NCBI GenBank assembly: GCA_002418005.1
Contig: DIDF01000094.1
Coordinates: forward strand, 1-31,789
DNA: 31,789 bases
DNA from: Lactobacillaceae bacterium UBA5807
GTDB taxonomy: Bacteria; Bacillota; Bacilli; Lactobacillales; Lactobacillaceae
Direction of reading: 5' to 3'
Each line of letters begins with the position of its first letter. Position 1 is the stretch's first letter. The notes beneath the pieces are model-generated. The model saw only the letters and a program-made list of their open reading frames with translations, was not told where the DNA came from and ran no database searches. A program made the position numbers and the translations under genes. Below are positions 1-7,164 of this stretch, in pieces.

Positions 1-66
1 ATCAAATTAAGGTGGCACCGCGGAAAATCCGTCCTTAGCAAGTTTATTGTTATGGGCGGATTTTTT
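1..66 (+). promoter_or_regulatory. 3' end of a T-box riboswitch: antiterminator core and intrinsic terminator
   Basis: The conserved T-box core AAGGTGGCACCGCGG lies at 9-23. It is followed by a 10-bp terminator stem, 25-34 with 54-63 (one G-U pair), and a T run at 61-66. In the family, an uncharged tRNA pairs with the core and stops the terminator from forming, so downstream genes are expressed when the cognate amino acid is short. The specifier loop and promoter lie before the window, so the tRNA identity cannot be read. Tryptophan is inferred from the trpE-trpG genes behind it. Confidence 0.9.
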
Positions 67-80
67 GTTTGGAGGAAAAA

Positions 81-119
81 ATGAAAAACGAAAAGAAACG
101 ATGGCAAAGCCTCTACTAA
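81..119 (+). CDS. putative 12-residue leader peptide containing one Trp codon
   Basis: A GGAGG at 71-75 sits five bases before an ATG and opens a short reading frame, MKNEKKRWQSLY, ending with TAA at 117-119. It lies between the T-box terminator and trpE, so it is transcribed only after antitermination. The eighth codon (102-104) is Trp. Codons 10-11 overlap AGCCTC, which is complementary to the trpE ribosome binding site. The layout recalls the B. subtilis rtpA leader, where a T-box is followed by a Trp-containing leader peptide, but only one Trp codon is present here and the sequence is not otherwise related. The good Shine-Dalgarno sequence is direct evidence; translation and function are inferred. 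Confidence 0.5.
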   Translation: MKNEKKRWQSLY

Positions 120-155
120 TAAAATAATATCTTTAGAAAATTTAAAACGGAGGCT
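108..155 (+). promoter_or_regulatory. possible RBS-sequestering hairpin in front of trpE
   Basis: AGCCTC at 108-113, inside the leader ORF, is exactly complementary to GAGGCT at 150-155, which contains most of the trpE Shine-Dalgarno CGGAGG (148-153). A G-U pair between 114 and 149 can extend the stem to seven pairs. A ribosome paused on the leader Trp codon would cover the upstream arm and free the trpE site. The pairing is visible in the sequence; the regulatory role is inferred. Confidence 0.4.
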
Positions 156-160
156 CTACT

Positions 161-1654
161 ATGAATATTAAACAACTAAAGGAATACGCAAAAGATTATC
201 CTGCTGTTCCAATTACAATTCAATTTAAAGATGACCATTTTGACCCAATCGCCGTTACCCAAGAATTAGATAATCTAAAAACCCCAGCATTCCTATTAAC
301 TGGTAAACCAAAGAAGTCCGAACAAGGTTATACCTTTATGGGATTAAACCCAATTAAAACCCTGACTTATCGAAATGGCGTTTTAACGACAGTGACCAGA
401 AATGGTCATGTTTCACATGAAACAACCGCTATCAGGCCCATTATTGAAGAACTACTTGAACAATATAAAACTCCTAGAATCGAAGGAATGCCACCATTTA
501 GCGGTGGTTTGGTTGGTTATTTCAGCTATGATTACGCTCGCTTTGCAACGACAGCTAAATTTCCAAAAGTCAATGATCCTTTGAGCTTAAACGACGTTGA
601 TTTATTACTGATTAATCAAGTAGTTGCTTATAATCACACCACTAAAATGGTTACCCTAACCAAGATTATTCCATCCAATCCAGATGAGATTGATGAGCTT
701 TATTCCCCAGTTCTCGATCAACTAGCTCAGTTAAAACGCGAAATCCTAGCAGTTTCAAAACGAAAAACTTTTGAGAAGTTTAAGATGACTCCTTTAAAAC
801 TACAGTTTTCTTTGCCAGAGTTTGTTGAAAAAGTTGATGAAACAAAGAAGCACATCGTTGATGGCGATATTTTTCAACTGATTTTATCAAACCCCCAACA
901 TGCCAAAATGAGCGGTTCTTTATTCTCGGTTGCCCCAACCTTATTTGAAACAAGCCCATCACCTTACCAGTTCTACTTTAGACATGGTGATTTTGAAACG
1001 TTAGGCGCATCCCCCGAAACTTTAATCACCAAAAGAAAAGATTCACTGTTTACCTATCCACTGGCCGGAACTCGTCGCAGAGGCAAGGATAAAGCTGAAG
1101 ATGATAAATTTGCTAAAGAACTTCAAACCAGCCCAAAAGAATTATCTGAACATAATATGTTAATTGACCTTGGGCGAAATGATTTGGGAGCAGTTAGCCA
1201 ATTTGGTTCAGTAAAGGTTACCGCTGCAAGAAGACTTTTGAAGTTTTCCAACGTTATGCATTTGGGCTCAGTTGTCGAAAGCAAAGTAAAGCCTGGCATC
1301 AGTACTGTTGACATTATCAATTCACTTTTGCCGGCCGGCACGTTATCCGGGGCTCCAAAGGTTTCGGCAATGCAGATTATCGCTAAATTAGAGAATCGTA
1401 AGCGTGGAGTTTATGGTGGTTGTTTAGGCTACTTAGGCTTCGATGGCGATCTTGATTTATGTATTGGGATTCGGTTAGCATACAGAAAAGGTGATACCTT
1501 AGTAGCCCATTCTGGGGCTGGAATTGTTGCCGACAGTATTGCCAAACAAGAGTATCAAGAATTTAACAACAAAGCCCGTTCGGTCGTTGATGCATTAAAA
1601 GAAACAGCTGGCCTAGAAGACAAGGAGGAAGAATCTCATGCATTATCTTATTGA
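161..1654 (+). CDS. trpE: anthranilate synthase component I
   Basis: Converts chorismate to anthranilate, the first step of tryptophan synthesis, using ammonia supplied by TrpG. The protein has 497 residues with the N-terminal regulatory domain followed by the chorismate-binding domain. Visible signatures are GGLVGYFSYDYAR near residue 117, PLAGTRRRG near 300, a DLGRNDLG motif near 340, PAGTLSGAPKVSAMQ near 390 and GAGIVADS near 450. The PAGTLSGAP form fits TrpE better than the PGGS-type motif usual in PabB. The LLES motif that binds feedback tryptophan in TrpE enzymes reads LLTG here (residues 45-48), so feedback inhibition may be weak. The start is set by CGGAGG at 148-153. The 3' end overlaps trpG by 17 bases. 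Expression is likely controlled by the T-box and perhaps by the leader ORF. An aminodeoxychorismate synthase role (PabB) cannot be fully excluded. Confidence 0.87.
   Translation: MNIKQLKEYAKDYPAVPITIQFKDDHFDPIAVTQELDNLKTPAFLLTGKPKKSEQGYTFMGLNPIKTLTYRNGVLTTVTRNGHVSHETTAIRPIIEELLEQYKTPRIEGMPPFSGGLVGYFSYDYARFATTAKFPKVNDPLSLNDVDLLLINQVVAYNHTTKMVTLTKIIPSNPDEIDELYSPVLDQLAQLKREILAVSKRKTFEKFKMTPLKLQFSLPEFVEKVDETKKHIVDGDIFQLILSNPQHAKMSGSLFSVAPTLFETSPSPYQFYFRHGDFETLGASPETLITKRKDSLFTYPLAGTRRRGKDKAEDDKFAKELQTSPKELSEHNMLIDLGRNDLGAVSQFGSVKVTAARRLLKFSNVMHLGSVVESKVKPGISTVDIINSLLPAGTLSGAPKVSAMQIIAKLENRKRGVYGGCLGYLGFDGDLDLCIGIRLAYRKGDTLVAHSGAGIVADSIAKQEYQEFNNKARSVVDALKETAGLEDKEEESHALSY
409..424 (+). other. parS-like chromosome segregation site inside trpE
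   Basis: TGTTTCACATGAAACA matches the Firmicute parS consensus TGTTNCACGTGAAACA except for one central base. The same 16-mer occurs at 9128-9143. ParB/Spo0J proteins load on such sites near the origin. Here it lies inside codons for V-S-H-E-T of trpE, a non-conserved stretch, which argues against protein constraint as its cause. Confidence 0.7.
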
Positions 1655-2240
1655 TAATTACGATAGTTTCACATATAACCTTTATCAATTGATCGGCAGT
1701 CTTACCAAGGACCCAATCAAAGTTATTAAAAATGATGAGCTAACGGTGGACGAACTGATTGAAAAGCATCCTCAAAGCATCATCCTTTCTCCTGGACCTG
1801 GGAGGCCAGAAAACGCCGGAATTATGCCCGCTGTCCTTAAGCATTTTATCGGCAAGGTGCCAATTCTAGGAGTTTGCCTTGGCCATCAAGCAATTGCTGA
1901 AGCCTATGGAGCAAAAGTCGTTCATGCAAATGAGTTGATGCATGGCAAGCCTTCCACAATACACGTTTTATCAAAGACGGGGATTTTTAAAGGCTTTCCT
2001 GATAAATTTGTTGCGGCCAGATACCATTCATTAATTGTTGATCCTCACACGGTTCCCGAAACTCTTAAGGTAACTGCTGAGACTGAAACCCATGAAGTAA
2101 TGGCCTTGGCCGATGAATCCCAAAATGTTTATGGAGTCCAATTCCATCCAGAATCAATAATGACCGATCCAAAACTTGGAGCAAAAATAATTACCAATTA
2201 CCTTCAAATTGTTCATGATAATGAACTGACAAAAGCCTGA
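1638..2240 (+). CDS. trpG: anthranilate synthase component II, glutamine amidotransferase
   Basis: Class I glutamine amidotransferase of 200 residues that releases ammonia from glutamine for TrpE. The oxyanion motif SPGPGRPENAG (residues 51-61), the nucleophile elbow GVCLGHQ with Cys80, and the His-Glu pair in FHPES near residue 170 are all present, so the catalytic triad is complete. The gene starts inside the end of trpE (17-base overlap) with GGAGGA at 1624-1629, which implies translational coupling. In many Firmicutes a TrpG/PabA subunit serves both anthranilate and aminodeoxychorismate synthases; the pairing here favours trpG. No trpD, C, F, B or A gene follows: a terminator overlaps the stop codon. 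Confidence 0.87.
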   Translation: MHYLIDNYDSFTYNLYQLIGSLTKDPIKVIKNDELTVDELIEKHPQSIILSPGPGRPENAGIMPAVLKHFIGKVPILGVCLGHQAIAEAYGAKVVHANELMHGKPSTIHVLSKTGIFKGFPDKFVAARYHSLIVDPHTVPETLKVTAETETHEVMALADESQNVYGVQFHPESIMTDPKLGAKIITNYLQIVHDNELTKA

Positions 2241-2260
2241 AACCAAGGCTTTTTCTTTTT
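2231..2260 (+). terminator. intrinsic terminator of trpEG
   Basis: An 8-bp stem AAAAGCCT (2231-2238) with AGGCTTTT (2246-2253) runs into TTTTCTTTTT. The left arm overlaps the trpG stop codon, so the T-box transcript most likely ends here. Confidence 0.85.
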
Positions 2261-2305
2261 GAATATGCTAATATTGGATAGTAATCAATTTCGAAAGGAA
2301 AAAGT

Positions 2306-2944
2306 ATGAAAACAATTTATTTCGTTCGCCACGGACAAACTTTACTTAATAGATTTAACCGAATGCAAGGATGGATCGATTCTCCTTTGACTAAAAAGGG
2401 CGAAGAACAAGCTTTAGCAACCGGCAAAAAATTAGCCGAGGTTCATTTTGACATCGCAATCAGTTCAGACATGAATCGAGCAATTAAAACTTTGGACATT
2501 ATTCTTGGCCAAAACAAATTCGGCAAAGAAACTAAAATAGAAGTCCAAACTGGTTTTCGGGAAGTTTATTTTGGTTCATGGGAAGGTGTTGACAGTACTC
2601 TAACCTGGAATATGATTGGCGGCGCCAACGGCAGTCGCGATCAAAATGAATTAATTAAAAAATATGGCCTGCTAAAAGTCCGGGATTTTATGCGTGATGC
2701 TGATCCGTTTCATGAAGCAGAAGGCGGCCAGCAGTTGGCAGACCGAATCGATAATGCCGTAAACAAGGTAAAAAGCAAACTGGAAGATGGGCAGACAGCT
2801 TTAATTGTTTCACATGGAACAATGTTAAGAAACCTTGCCGGAATTTACTCACCAGCAAATACCTATATCGAGCAGCCAAATAATGGCAGTGTGACAATTC
2901 TTGATGTAACCAATCAGCCAGTAATTAAAGAATATAACAAATAA
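2306..2944 (+). CDS. histidine phosphatase family protein (phosphoglycerate mutase-like)
   Basis: Cytosolic 212-residue protein of the histidine phosphatase superfamily. The phosphohistidine motif RHGQT (His9) is at the N-terminus, the typical FREVYFGSWEG with its acidic residue follows around 90, and the second catalytic histidine lies in VSHGT near residue 170. Such proteins include cofactor-dependent phosphoglycerate mutases and many broad phosphatases. The insert and length fit the GpmB/phosphatase-like branch often seen in lactobacilli rather than the glycolytic 228-residue GpmA, so the substrate is unknown. The start is supported by AAAGGAA at 2293-2299. The gene lies alone between two terminators. 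Confidence 0.85.
   Translation: MKTIYFVRHGQTLLNRFNRMQGWIDSPLTKKGEEQALATGKKLAEVHFDIAISSDMNRAIKTLDIILGQNKFGKETKIEVQTGFREVYFGSWEGVDSTLTWNMIGGANGSRDQNELIKKYGLLKVRDFMRDADPFHEAEGGQQLADRIDNAVNKVKSKLEDGQTALIVSHGTMLRNLAGIYSPANTYIEQPNNGSVTILDVTNQPVIKEYNK
2806..2821 (-). other. variant parS-like site inside the phosphatase gene
   Basis: On the minus strand the sequence is TGTTCCATGTGAAACA, one base off TGTTNCACGTGAAACA, with the same altered centre as the other three sites in the window. Part of it encodes the conserved VSHGT motif of the phosphatase, so coincidence is more likely here than at the other sites. Confidence 0.4.
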
Positions 2945-2968
2945 GCCACCCAAAATTGGGTGGCTTTT
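2943..2968. terminator. bidirectional terminator between two convergent genes
   Basis: AAGCCACCC (2943-2951) pairs with GGGTGGCTT (2958-2966) around an AAAATT loop, with T-rich sequence on both sides. It separates the plus-strand phosphatase from the minus-strand channel gene. Confidence 0.85.
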
Positions 2969-2980
2969 ATTAACTCCATA

Positions 2981-3553
2981 TTAATTAAATAACTTTTCAA
3001 CTGCAGGTAGTGGATCTGCCCAAATTGCCAGGGTAATAATACAGCAGATCACATTAAGGACCGGAAAAAGATACGAACCAGCGATTCCAATCAGCAAAAT
3101 TGTAAAAGAGCCAATAAATCGGCCATTTAGAGTTAAAACACTCTTCATTTTTTCATTACCTGGATCGGACTTAATTAATATCCGGGAAAGATTAAAATAA
3201 GCTAGATTCCCTAATAAAAAGCCAATACCATAGCACATTTCAGGTACTGGACTGTAAAAGTGATTCGCAACAAATACGGTTAAATATGGATAAAAGGAAA
3301 GGACGAGTATTTGTAGATTGTTGGCCCAGAGAATTTTTCCGTTGACTCGTTTAACAATTTGAAACATGTGATGATGATTATTCCAAGTGATGGCACAGAT
3401 AGCAAAACTAATTAAATAACTTAGATAAGCATGCCAGTTGGTAAAGATTGCTCTCCATGTGGCTTGTTTTGGCTGCTTTAACTCCAAAACCAAGATCGTC
3501 ATAATTATCGCAATTACCGCGTCAGTGAAAGCTTCAATTCTTGCCTTGTTCAT
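2981..3553 (-). CDS. TMEM175-family integral membrane protein (DUF1211), probable K+ channel
   Basis: A 190-residue protein with about six hydrophobic segments. The N-terminal RIEAFTDAVIAI fits the RxxxFSD signature in the first transmembrane helix of TMEM175 channels, with Thr for Ser. Asn-His-His residues after the second or third helix (WNNHHHMF) are also typical of the bacterial members. These bacterial proteins form tetrameric potassium-permeable channels. The start ATG overlaps the stop of the upstream DNA glycosylase gene by four bases (ATGA), so the two are translationally coupled. No function links them, and the pairing is noted as unexplained. Confidence 0.8.
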   Translation of the reverse strand: MNKARIEAFTDAVIAIIMTILVLELKQPKQATWRAIFTNWHAYLSYLISFAICAITWNNHHHMFQIVKRVNGKILWANNLQILVLSFYPYLTVFVANHFYSPVPEMCYGIGFLLGNLAYFNLSRILIKSDPGNEKMKSVLTLNGRFIGSFTILLIGIAGSYLFPVLNVICCIITLAIWADPLPAVEKLFN

Positions 3554-4206
3554 AATCTCTTTCTTCCATTTCTTAATGCTATTTCTCTTCCTAAAAAACT
3601 ACCAGCAAACTTAGCTGGATCACGTAAATATACTTTGCCAAAATTATCGATCAGTCCGTGGAAATCTTGAGCATCCTTATAGTCAAAACTGTCTGGCAGA
3701 CTAACTTGGAATTTTAAATCACGATAGGTCTTTGTTTTCTTGTATCCTAGTTGTTTAAAGAGCCTGCGGGTATAAGAATCGGCAATGAATTCCGGCAGGT
3801 CAAAAACATATACTAGAAAAACATCAGCGGTTTCTTGGCCCACTCCATGAAGATCCAGTAGTTCTTTTCTTAAATCTTTGCCAATCTTGTTTCTAACTTG
3901 ATGATAATTCCATCCTTGTTTTTCAAACCAACCATACACACTTTGAATGGCTTTGGATTTATTTTTGTAAAATCCACTTGGGCGAATTAAATCGATTAAT
4001 TGATCATTACTTAAGGCAAGAATTTGTTTTGCATCATAGTTTGTGGCTTTCTTTAAAGCTTTTAAAGAAACAGCTGCATTCTGCCAGTTGGTATTTTGAA
4101 CCAAAATCGCCCCTAAAATGATTTCCTGTTTGGAGTCAGCTGGCCACCAACCAGAAGGGCCCATATTTTTTCTTAAGGTTTGATATAGCCAAGATAAATC
4201 AACCAT
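3550..4206 (-). CDS. HhH-GPD DNA glycosylase, MagIII-like, without Fe-S cluster
   Basis: Base-excision repair enzyme of the endonuclease III superfamily, 218 residues. The helix-hairpin-helix reads LHGVGQETAD (119-128) and the catalytic aspartate of the GPD motif is Asp143 in ADSYTRR. The lysine that gives endonuclease III its lyase activity (GVGRKT) is replaced by Glu125, and the C-terminal four-cysteine iron-sulphur motif is absent. Both traits fit the monofunctional 3-methyladenine glycosylase MagIII of Helicobacter (GIGKESAD) better than Nth, so alkylated purine removal is likely but not proven. The RBS is GGAGGAAA at 4211-4218. It is first in a two-gene unit with the channel gene and is separated from lepB by a terminator. 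Confidence 0.82.
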   Translation of the reverse strand: MVDLSWLYQTLRKNMGPSGWWPADSKQEIILGAILVQNTNWQNAAVSLKALKKATNYDAKQILALSNDQLIDLIRPSGFYKNKSKAIQSVYGWFEKQGWNYHQVRNKIGKDLRKELLDLHGVGQETADVFLVYVFDLPEFIADSYTRRLFKQLGYKKTKTYRDLKFQVSLPDSFDYKDAQDFHGLIDNFGKVYLRDPAKFAGSFLGREIALRNGRKRL

Positions 4207-4218
4207 ATATTTTCCTCC

Positions 4219-4254
4219 AAAAAAACGGCCGATCCATTTAGAATCAAGCCGTTT
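4219..4254 (-). terminator. terminator of lepB
   Basis: Read on the minus strand, AAACGGC pairs with GCCGTTT and a further five pairs close the upper stem (GATTC with GGATC, small bulge between). A T run follows. The T run directly abuts the glycosylase RBS, so any separate glycosylase promoter would have to overlap this region or the end of lepB. Confidence 0.75.
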
Positions 4255-4259
4255 ATATA

Positions 4260-4883
4260 TTAGTATGCTAAATCATTAACGTTAGTTCTTTCAGTCTTGG
4301 TTGTTCCCCATGGGAATGTTTTGGCAACCCCAACGACTTTCTTCTGTTCAACGAAGCCCCAGTAACGACTGTCATTAGACACACTTCGGTGATCACCAAG
4401 AACAAAGTAATAACCTTTTGGCACTTTAACAGAACCAGTATTATTTGCCCAACTCTTAGAAAGTGTCTGCAAATCCCAGTTACCGGTACCAGAAGTTCTT
4501 TCGTAACTACTAATAAAGTTCTGGTTAATCTTCTTACCATCAACAAAGATGTTTCCGTTCTTACTTGAAACGGTATCACCGGGTAAGCCAATGACTCGTT
4601 TTACATAATCGGTTCCTGGCTTAGTAGCTTCTGGATCCTCTCCATGAGCATCAAAAACAATAACACTCAAATGTTTAACTTGTGACCTGCGCCAAACAAC
4701 TAATCTTTCGTTGTTAACCAAATTTGGCTCCATTGACGGGCCGTCAACCCTAGCAATTGTGACCACATATTGTTTAAGTAATAATGCTAAGATTAAGCCA
4801 ACCGCAATCGGAACAACCCAGCTTAAGATCCAGCCAAAAGCACCGCCAATGTACGAACCGGCACTATTTTTATTGTCTTTCAT
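4260..4883 (-). CDS. lepB: signal peptidase I
   Basis: Membrane-bound protease that removes signal peptides from Sec and Tat substrates. The 207-residue protein has a short cytosolic N-terminus, one transmembrane helix (about 17-37), then the catalytic serine Ser50 in DGPSMEP and the general base Lys95 in YVKRVIGLPGD. The C-terminal box GDHRSVSNDSR is the usual GDNRxxSxDSR with His for Asn. Single-spanning topology and length fit Gram-positive SipS-type enzymes. The RBS is AAAGGGG just before the ATG. The gene stands alone with its own terminator; a candidate extended -10 promoter lies about 65 bases upstream. Confidence 0.95.
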   Translation of the reverse strand: MKDNKNSAGSYIGGAFGWILSWVVPIAVGLILALLLKQYVVTIARVDGPSMEPNLVNNERLVVWRRSQVKHLSVIVFDAHGEDPEATKPGTDYVKRVIGLPGDTVSSKNGNIFVDGKKINQNFISSYERTSGTGNWDLQTLSKSWANNTGSVKVPKGYYFVLGDHRSVSNDSRYWGFVEQKKVVGVAKTFPWGTTKTERTNVNDLAY

Positions 4884-4945
4884 TGTTTAAAGTACCCCTT
4901 TGGTATTTGTCATAGTGGAATAAATCCCACGAGCAATCGCGTTTA

Positions 4946-4951
4946 ATTCTA
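4946..4951 (-). promoter_or_regulatory. candidate lepB promoter (extended -10)
   Basis: On the minus strand TGATAGAAT gives a TG-extended -10 box about 65 bases upstream of lepB. No good -35 box is seen at 16-18 bases. Confidence 0.4.
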
Positions 4952-5152
4952 TCACATTTTGGTCTGAACTAATATCGGTTTAGCATATCTTTAGGATTTT
5001 GATAAAGAATCCTCTTTTAAAGGCTAAGGATAATTTACATATTAAGACTAAGTAAGGTACTTTAATTAAAAAGACGTTAAAGCGCTCAAAATATTCATTT
5101 CCAGTTAAAATAAATCATTGAAAAAGAAATTCTCCAGAAGGGAGGTAAACCC

Positions 5153-6355
5153 ATGGATTGGAAATTATCAAAAGCTAAACTAACTTGGTTAATATTTATT
5201 TTAGGTGTGGTGAGCGCAACGGGACCATTATCAATTGATTTGTACTTACCAGCGCTACCTCAAATGACCAAAACTTTAAACGCTTCAGCTTCTTTGGTTC
5301 AGCTTAGTTTAAGTGCTTGTTTGGTTGGTTTGGCTGTCGGGCAGCTAATTGCTGGGCCATTAAGTGATAAGTATGGCAGAAAGAATCCTTTAATTCTCGG
5401 ATTTATTTTATTTTCAGTTATTTCATTGATGATTGCCTTTACCAACTCAGTCACATTCTTGATTATTCTGAGGTTTATTCAAGGGTTGGCCGGATCGGCG
5501 GGCCAAGTGCTTTCCAGAGCAATCGCCCGCGATTTATTTGCTGGACCACGGCTAACCCGATTTTATTCTATGCAATCAGCAGTTAACGGAATATTCCCTG
5601 TCATCTCTCCAGTTATCGGTGGATTTATGATTCGTTTTGTCAATTGGCAGGGAATTTTTATCCTTCTAGCAATTATTGGTTTTCTGATATTAATAGGAAT
5701 CATTTTTGGTATTCAAGAATCATTGCCGTCAACTCAACGGATTGCAGGAAGCACAACCAAAACAATCTTTCAAATGTTCTCTCTATCTGAAACAAGCGCG
5801 TCTGGTTAAATTAATTCTAGCTACTGGACTGATTTCCGGAGCATTTTTCAGTTATATTTCAGCATCATCATTTGTCTTTCAGTCTTATTTTAAAGTTTCC
5901 GTTGTTGCCTTTAGTTTGACGCTTTAAACGGCACCGGAATTGCTTTAGGTTCAATCATTCCTGGTTTATTGGCTAGAAGAGTATCAGCAATTAAGCAAAC
6001 CACGACAATTTTAATTTCTGCTTCAATTCTCAGTTTACTTTTAATTTTGAGTGCCTTATTTCTGCATAATCTGATAATAGTAATTATATTAATCTTTTTG
6101 ATCGTAAATCACTTCGGAATGACATTTACTTTGACTACTTCAATTATCATGGGCAATTCGACTAAGAATAACGGTGGTTTGTCTGGTTTACTAGGAGTCG
6201 CCCAAAACCTAATTGGTAGTTTAATGTCGCCAATCGTTGGTGCCTTTGGAACCCAAACCTATTTGCCAATGGCACTTACGATCGGAATCTGTGTTTGGGC
6301 CAGCTTGGTCTTATTTAGCTCGGTTGAAGTTAAAATTCCAAAAATTAAAATCTAA
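5153..6355 (+). pseudogene. Bcr/CflA-family multidrug efflux MFS transporter, broken by two frameshifts
   Basis: The reading frame opens after GGGAGG at 5140-5145 and encodes the first half of a 12-helix drug:proton antiporter. SIDLYLPALPQM near residue 28 and LSDKYGRKNPL near residue 75 are classic Bcr/CflA motifs. Frame is lost at the CT repeat 5777-5784: the protein continues in the next frame (LYLKQARLVKLILATG onward) until 5927. It then returns to the original frame near 5919-5921 (ALNGTGIALGS) and ends at 6355. The simplest reading is loss of one CT unit plus loss of one base. Every segment keeps a coherent protein, so the breaks are recent or are sequence errors. Taken as printed, only a 218-residue half-transporter would be made, presumably inactive. 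Confidence 0.85.
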
Positions 6356-6388
6356 AAGTCTTTATGTTAGCGTCACCATTTCTTTGGT

Positions 6389-6405
6389 TGTAAGATTACC
6401 TTACA
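6389..6405. repeat. short inverted repeat, possible operator upstream of the hydrolase
   Basis: TGTAAG and CTTACA form a 6-bp dyad with a 5-base spacer, about 50 bases before the hydrolase start. A TAAGAT resembling a -10 box lies inside it. A regulator site is possible, but no regulator gene is adjacent. Confidence 0.3.
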
Positions 6406-6455
6406 GATTAAGTTTTGTTGGTTCTTGTTTGGTTTTTATGATTGGAGGAATTACC

Positions 6456-7082
6456 ATGGCAAACAGTTATCCAAAACGTGATGCTGACGACGATGAATTA
6501 CTTTCACCAGAAAACTCTGTTTTAACATTTATTGATTTCCAACCTACCCAAATAAATTCAGTTAACTCAATTAACCATTCCAAATTAATTAAAAATGCTG
6601 AGTATGTGGCTGAACTGGGCAAGATTTTTAAAATTCCGATAGTCCTTTCAACCGTTAACGTTGAAAACGGTCGAAATAAAGATACTATTCCTGGTTTAAA
6701 GAAAATCATTGGCGAAGATGTCCATTCCTATGATCGAACTGCAATCAATGCTTGGGAAGATAAAGATTACAATGACGCGATTCATAATACTGGCCGCCAA
6801 AACATTATTATTGTCGCTCTTTGGACAGAAGCCTGTTTAACTTTTCCAACTTTGGACGCTTTAGAAGAAGGTTTCAGTGTCTATCCAGTAATTGATGCAG
6901 TGGGTGGAACTTCAACAATTGCTCATGAAACTGCCCTACGAAGAATAGAGCAAGCTGGCGCTGAATTGACAACAATTCCGCAATTAGCCTGTGAACTTCA
7001 ACGTGACTGTAACCGAACCGACACTGCAGGTAAATTCGTTCAGTTCCTACTGGAACAAGGAGCTTTTCCAAATACAAATTAA
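6456..7082 (+). CDS. isochorismatase-family (YcaC-like) cysteine hydrolase
   Basis: A 208-residue cysteine hydrolase of the isochorismatase-like fold. Asp27 in FIDFQP and Cys127 in LWTEACLTFP are two members of the catalytic triad. The third position, often lysine, appears as Arg94 in YDRTAINAWED, close to the arrangement seen in YcaC proteins, whose substrate is unknown. ALEEGFSVYPVIDA after the cysteine is also family-typical. The reading frame is open well upstream, but GGAGG at 6444-6448 and the protein alignment fix the ATG at 6456. It lies 100 bases after the broken transporter and ends at a bidirectional terminator. No link to chorismate metabolism should be assumed despite the family name and the nearby trpEG. 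Confidence 0.85.
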   Translation: MANSYPKRDADDDELLSPENSVLTFIDFQPTQINSVNSINHSKLIKNAEYVAELGKIFKIPIVLSTVNVENGRNKDTIPGLKKIIGEDVHSYDRTAINAWEDKDYNDAIHNTGRQNIIIVALWTEACLTFPTLDALEEGFSVYPVIDAVGGTSTIAHETALRRIEQAGAELTTIPQLACELQRDCNRTDTAGKFVQFLLEQGAFPNTN

Positions 7083-7105
7083 ATGGTTAACCGATTATCG
7101 ATCAA

Positions 7106-7139
7106 AAAAGAGCCACCAAATTAAATTGGTAGCTCTTTT
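7106..7139. terminator. bidirectional terminator between the hydrolase and mnmG
   Basis: AAAAGAGCCACCAA (7106-7119) pairs with TTGGTAGCTCTTTT (7126-7139) with one mismatch and a 6-base loop. A and T runs flank both sides, so it can serve both convergent genes. Confidence 0.85.
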
Positions 7140-7164
7140 AATTTATAACTCTTAAAAAATTAAC

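Noticed and set aside
5082..5097. cre-like sequence TTAAAGCGCTCAAA upstream of the transporter
   Set aside because: Two conserved positions of the cre consensus are wrong, and the gene downstream is a pseudogene.
5777..5930. Programmed ribosomal frameshift in the MFS gene
   Set aside because: No slippery heptamer or stimulatory structure is apparent at either site, and two separate shifts in one transporter would be unprecedented. Indels are simpler.
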